Part shown: positions 7,101-7,384 of the stretch, piece by piece
How positions within the stretch are numbered: the stretch's first letter is position 1
How the letters are laid out: each line of letters opens with the position of its first letter
Origin: Christensenella sp. UBA1750
GTDB lineage: Bacteria > Bacillota > Clostridia > Christensenellales > UBA1750
NCBI GenBank assembly: GCA_002315655.1
Contig: DCHO01000001.1
Location: forward strand, 1-7,384
Direction of reading: 5' to 3'
Length of the DNA stretch: 7,384 nt
Position numbers and translations under genes: made by a program
The notes under the pieces: model-generated
Told to the model about the DNA's origin: nothing
What the model saw: only the letters and a program-made list of their open reading frames with translations
The model's database searches: none

Positions 7101-7226
7101 AGCTGGGAGCGCAATGTGGACAGGCTGCGCTCTTGGGTCAAGGAAAGACCCAAGTATGTGAAACAGACCTGTCAGGCGTATTTCGGGCTGTCGGATTCCA
7201 AGATGGAAGAATTGTTCGGAGAATAA
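4185..7226 (+). CDS. Membrane-anchored or secreted CotH kinase family protein with three lamin-tail domains
   Basis: This is a 1013-residue protein. K2-R3-K4 is followed by a hydrophobic segment at about 8-23, read as a signal anchor or signal peptide; there is no lipobox cysteine and no clear A-x-A cleavage site. Three lamin-tail (LTD) Ig-like repeats start near residues 60, 214 and 372. Each has a hydrophobic S/N-E motif, an acidic D-W-V-E-I or W-V-E-V strand, a G/N-Y-x-L-S/T turn, F-P-x-x-x-L-x-P-G-E and a late L-Y-L-Y strand. Residues about 521-596 look like the chitobiase/hexosaminidase C-terminal beta module (Y-Y-T-T-D then I-R-A-I-A-V-K-D-G-Y). From about 602 to the end is a CotH-type kinase: K-L-N-G-Q-Y-S-R with D-Q-K-S-F (672-686), Y-L-N-G-E-Y-W-G-Q-Y-N-M-R-E (755-768) and L-F-D-M-D-W (873-878, D875 and D877). 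CotH kinases phosphorylate spore-coat proteins in Bacillus. Here an extracytoplasmic or spore-surface role is inferred. Substrate unknown. Start ATG 4185 is set by its ribosome binding site. Confidence 0.88.
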   Translation: MKRKASNIVVALTLLVAVIVIAIKAWDSQLAPEIQVSDKSEEQSAQNAGEVALPEGAAGLVLSEFMCENDGAVRDEDGDYGKWVEVYNSTSAELSLNGYSLSDREDDATKFVFPAMNLQPGEYKVIFLSGKNRKSAGSELHTGFKVNSEETLYLFSGSNVVDSVSGTETAVNVSKIKVGTTWSETKYYSPGFANDENGYNSYKAQFDKRSESALRINEVQSANATCLSDEQGLYPDWIEIKNTGSNTVDLTGYGLSDDPAKPMQWCFPSVTLAPGEYIVVFCDKQNLFDTEIFHTNFSLSSGGETLCLYSGEGYLLDEVTVPELQKDTSYGRSPDGIGEFAVMSDPTPDMANNEESVKMLSAAFFAEHNRGIYISELMTSNKEALKIGEESPDWVEITNRGGETVSLLNYSLTNKATATAKYIFPDVTLAPGESTILYLTGGDKDLGEEYAAASVDFKASSAGEKLYLYDANRICVDKVSVPSLISDVSYGRDESCTGFFYYAESTPGEPNRTQEYLGICAEPVFSERGGIKLSDVNVSLTAQDGATIYYTTDCSTPTTGSSVWTGEMFLSKNTVIRAIAVKDGYLTSYTATHTYLPEASHTVRVVSLVTDDKYLFSDSMGMYANGPNYQEAFPHGSPGRGANFWMSWEYPVHIEVWENDGTELVEQDGSFKLNGQYSRAADQKSFAVYARSDYGDNDRFYAPLFSDRDYDSYKAFVLRSTGQDNNRARMRDAFITGLMKGEDVMYQETEVCVLYLNGEYWGQYNMRERVNKWSIAQWEGITDEDVIDNIDLLKGNGNSTARTLNGDYKEYQDLISYCKSHSLRDEDNLKYVTDRVDVQNYFDYQIQEIFWANSDNGNIKYYRVPGGKWKWILFDMDWAMNASTSLPVSWDTFTSVFNPNGTGVSDAFDTTLSVALLKNDDMKELFLQRLSYFMNNVYTEGKMLGAIEEMYETMKPEMAQHYEKWPSDGSVESWERNVDRLRSWVKERPKYVKQTCQAYFGLSDSKMEELFGE

Positions 7227-7231
7227 AGAAA

Positions 7232-7384
7232 GTGAAATCATGGCATAAATGCCATGGTGAAATATTGACCTTAACGGGTCAATATGAAATATCCCTTCGG
7301 GATGTGAAATATTGCCCGGTGGGCAATGTTGAAAGTGTTTGCTTCGCACACGCCGCAAGGCGTATTTCGCATAGAGCCTGCCCT
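7232..7384 (+). repeat. Array of small hairpins separated by GTGAAAT (cut by window end)
   Basis: The spacer GTGAAAT or a close variant occurs at 7232, 7257, 7284 (ATGAAAT), 7304 and 7328 (GTTGAAA). Each is followed by a different small palindrome: 7239-7245 with 7250-7256; 7262-7270 with 7277-7285; 7291-7295 with 7299-7303; 7311-7317 with 7321-7327; an imperfect one near 7337-7351; and 7350-7354 with 7359-7363 around a GCAA loop. After the last, ATTTC at 7364-7368 is the reverse complement of GAAAT, suggesting that the array turns over into an inverted half beyond the window. It begins five bases past the preceding stop codon. It may help end transcription or protect the 3' end, although there is no T-tract. 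Confidence 0.72.

Noticed and set aside
7232..7384. CRISPR array
   Set aside because: The constant unit is only 7 nt and the variable parts are palindromes of unequal length, with no 25-40 nt repeats or cas genes.

Overview
The window looks like chromosomal DNA from a fairly GC-rich member of the class Clostridia, probably Oscillospiraceae-like. This is inferred from three things: the long clostridial form of HflX, a surface protein that joins lamin-tail domains to a CotH kinase domain, and intergenic hairpin repeats of a style I associate with that group. No rRNA, tRNA, CRISPR array, transposase or phage gene is visible.

Layout from left to right: (1) the 3' end of a 2-isopropylmalate synthase-like gene (+), closed by a perfect 25-bp stem-loop terminator; (2) an intergenic stretch of about 290 bp made almost entirely of two repeat families, called R1 and R2 here; (3) hflX (-), a ribosome-associated GTPase with its own well-formed promoter; (4) a terminator hairpin and a second R1 copy; (5) a murA-type UDP-GlcNAc enolpyruvyl transferase gene (-); (6) a 346-bp divergent intergenic region with a second R2 copy and a likely extended -10 promoter; (7) a 1013-residue membrane-anchored or secreted protein (+) with three lamin-tail domains, a chitobiase-like domain and a CotH kinase domain; (8) a string of small hairpins separated by GTGAAAT, cut by the window edge.

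The genes do not form one pathway. They cover amino-acid biosynthesis, ribosome rescue, peptidoglycan precursor synthesis and a surface or spore-related kinase. murA and hflX point the same way, but a terminator and then a promoter lie between them, so they are probably separate transcription units. The two most notable signals are a complete JAMM/MPN+-type metalloprotease motif (Glu, His-x-His, Ser, Asp, with family spacing) in the N-terminal extension of HflX, and three families of structured intergenic repeats. In two of these families the stems are kept while their sequence changes.
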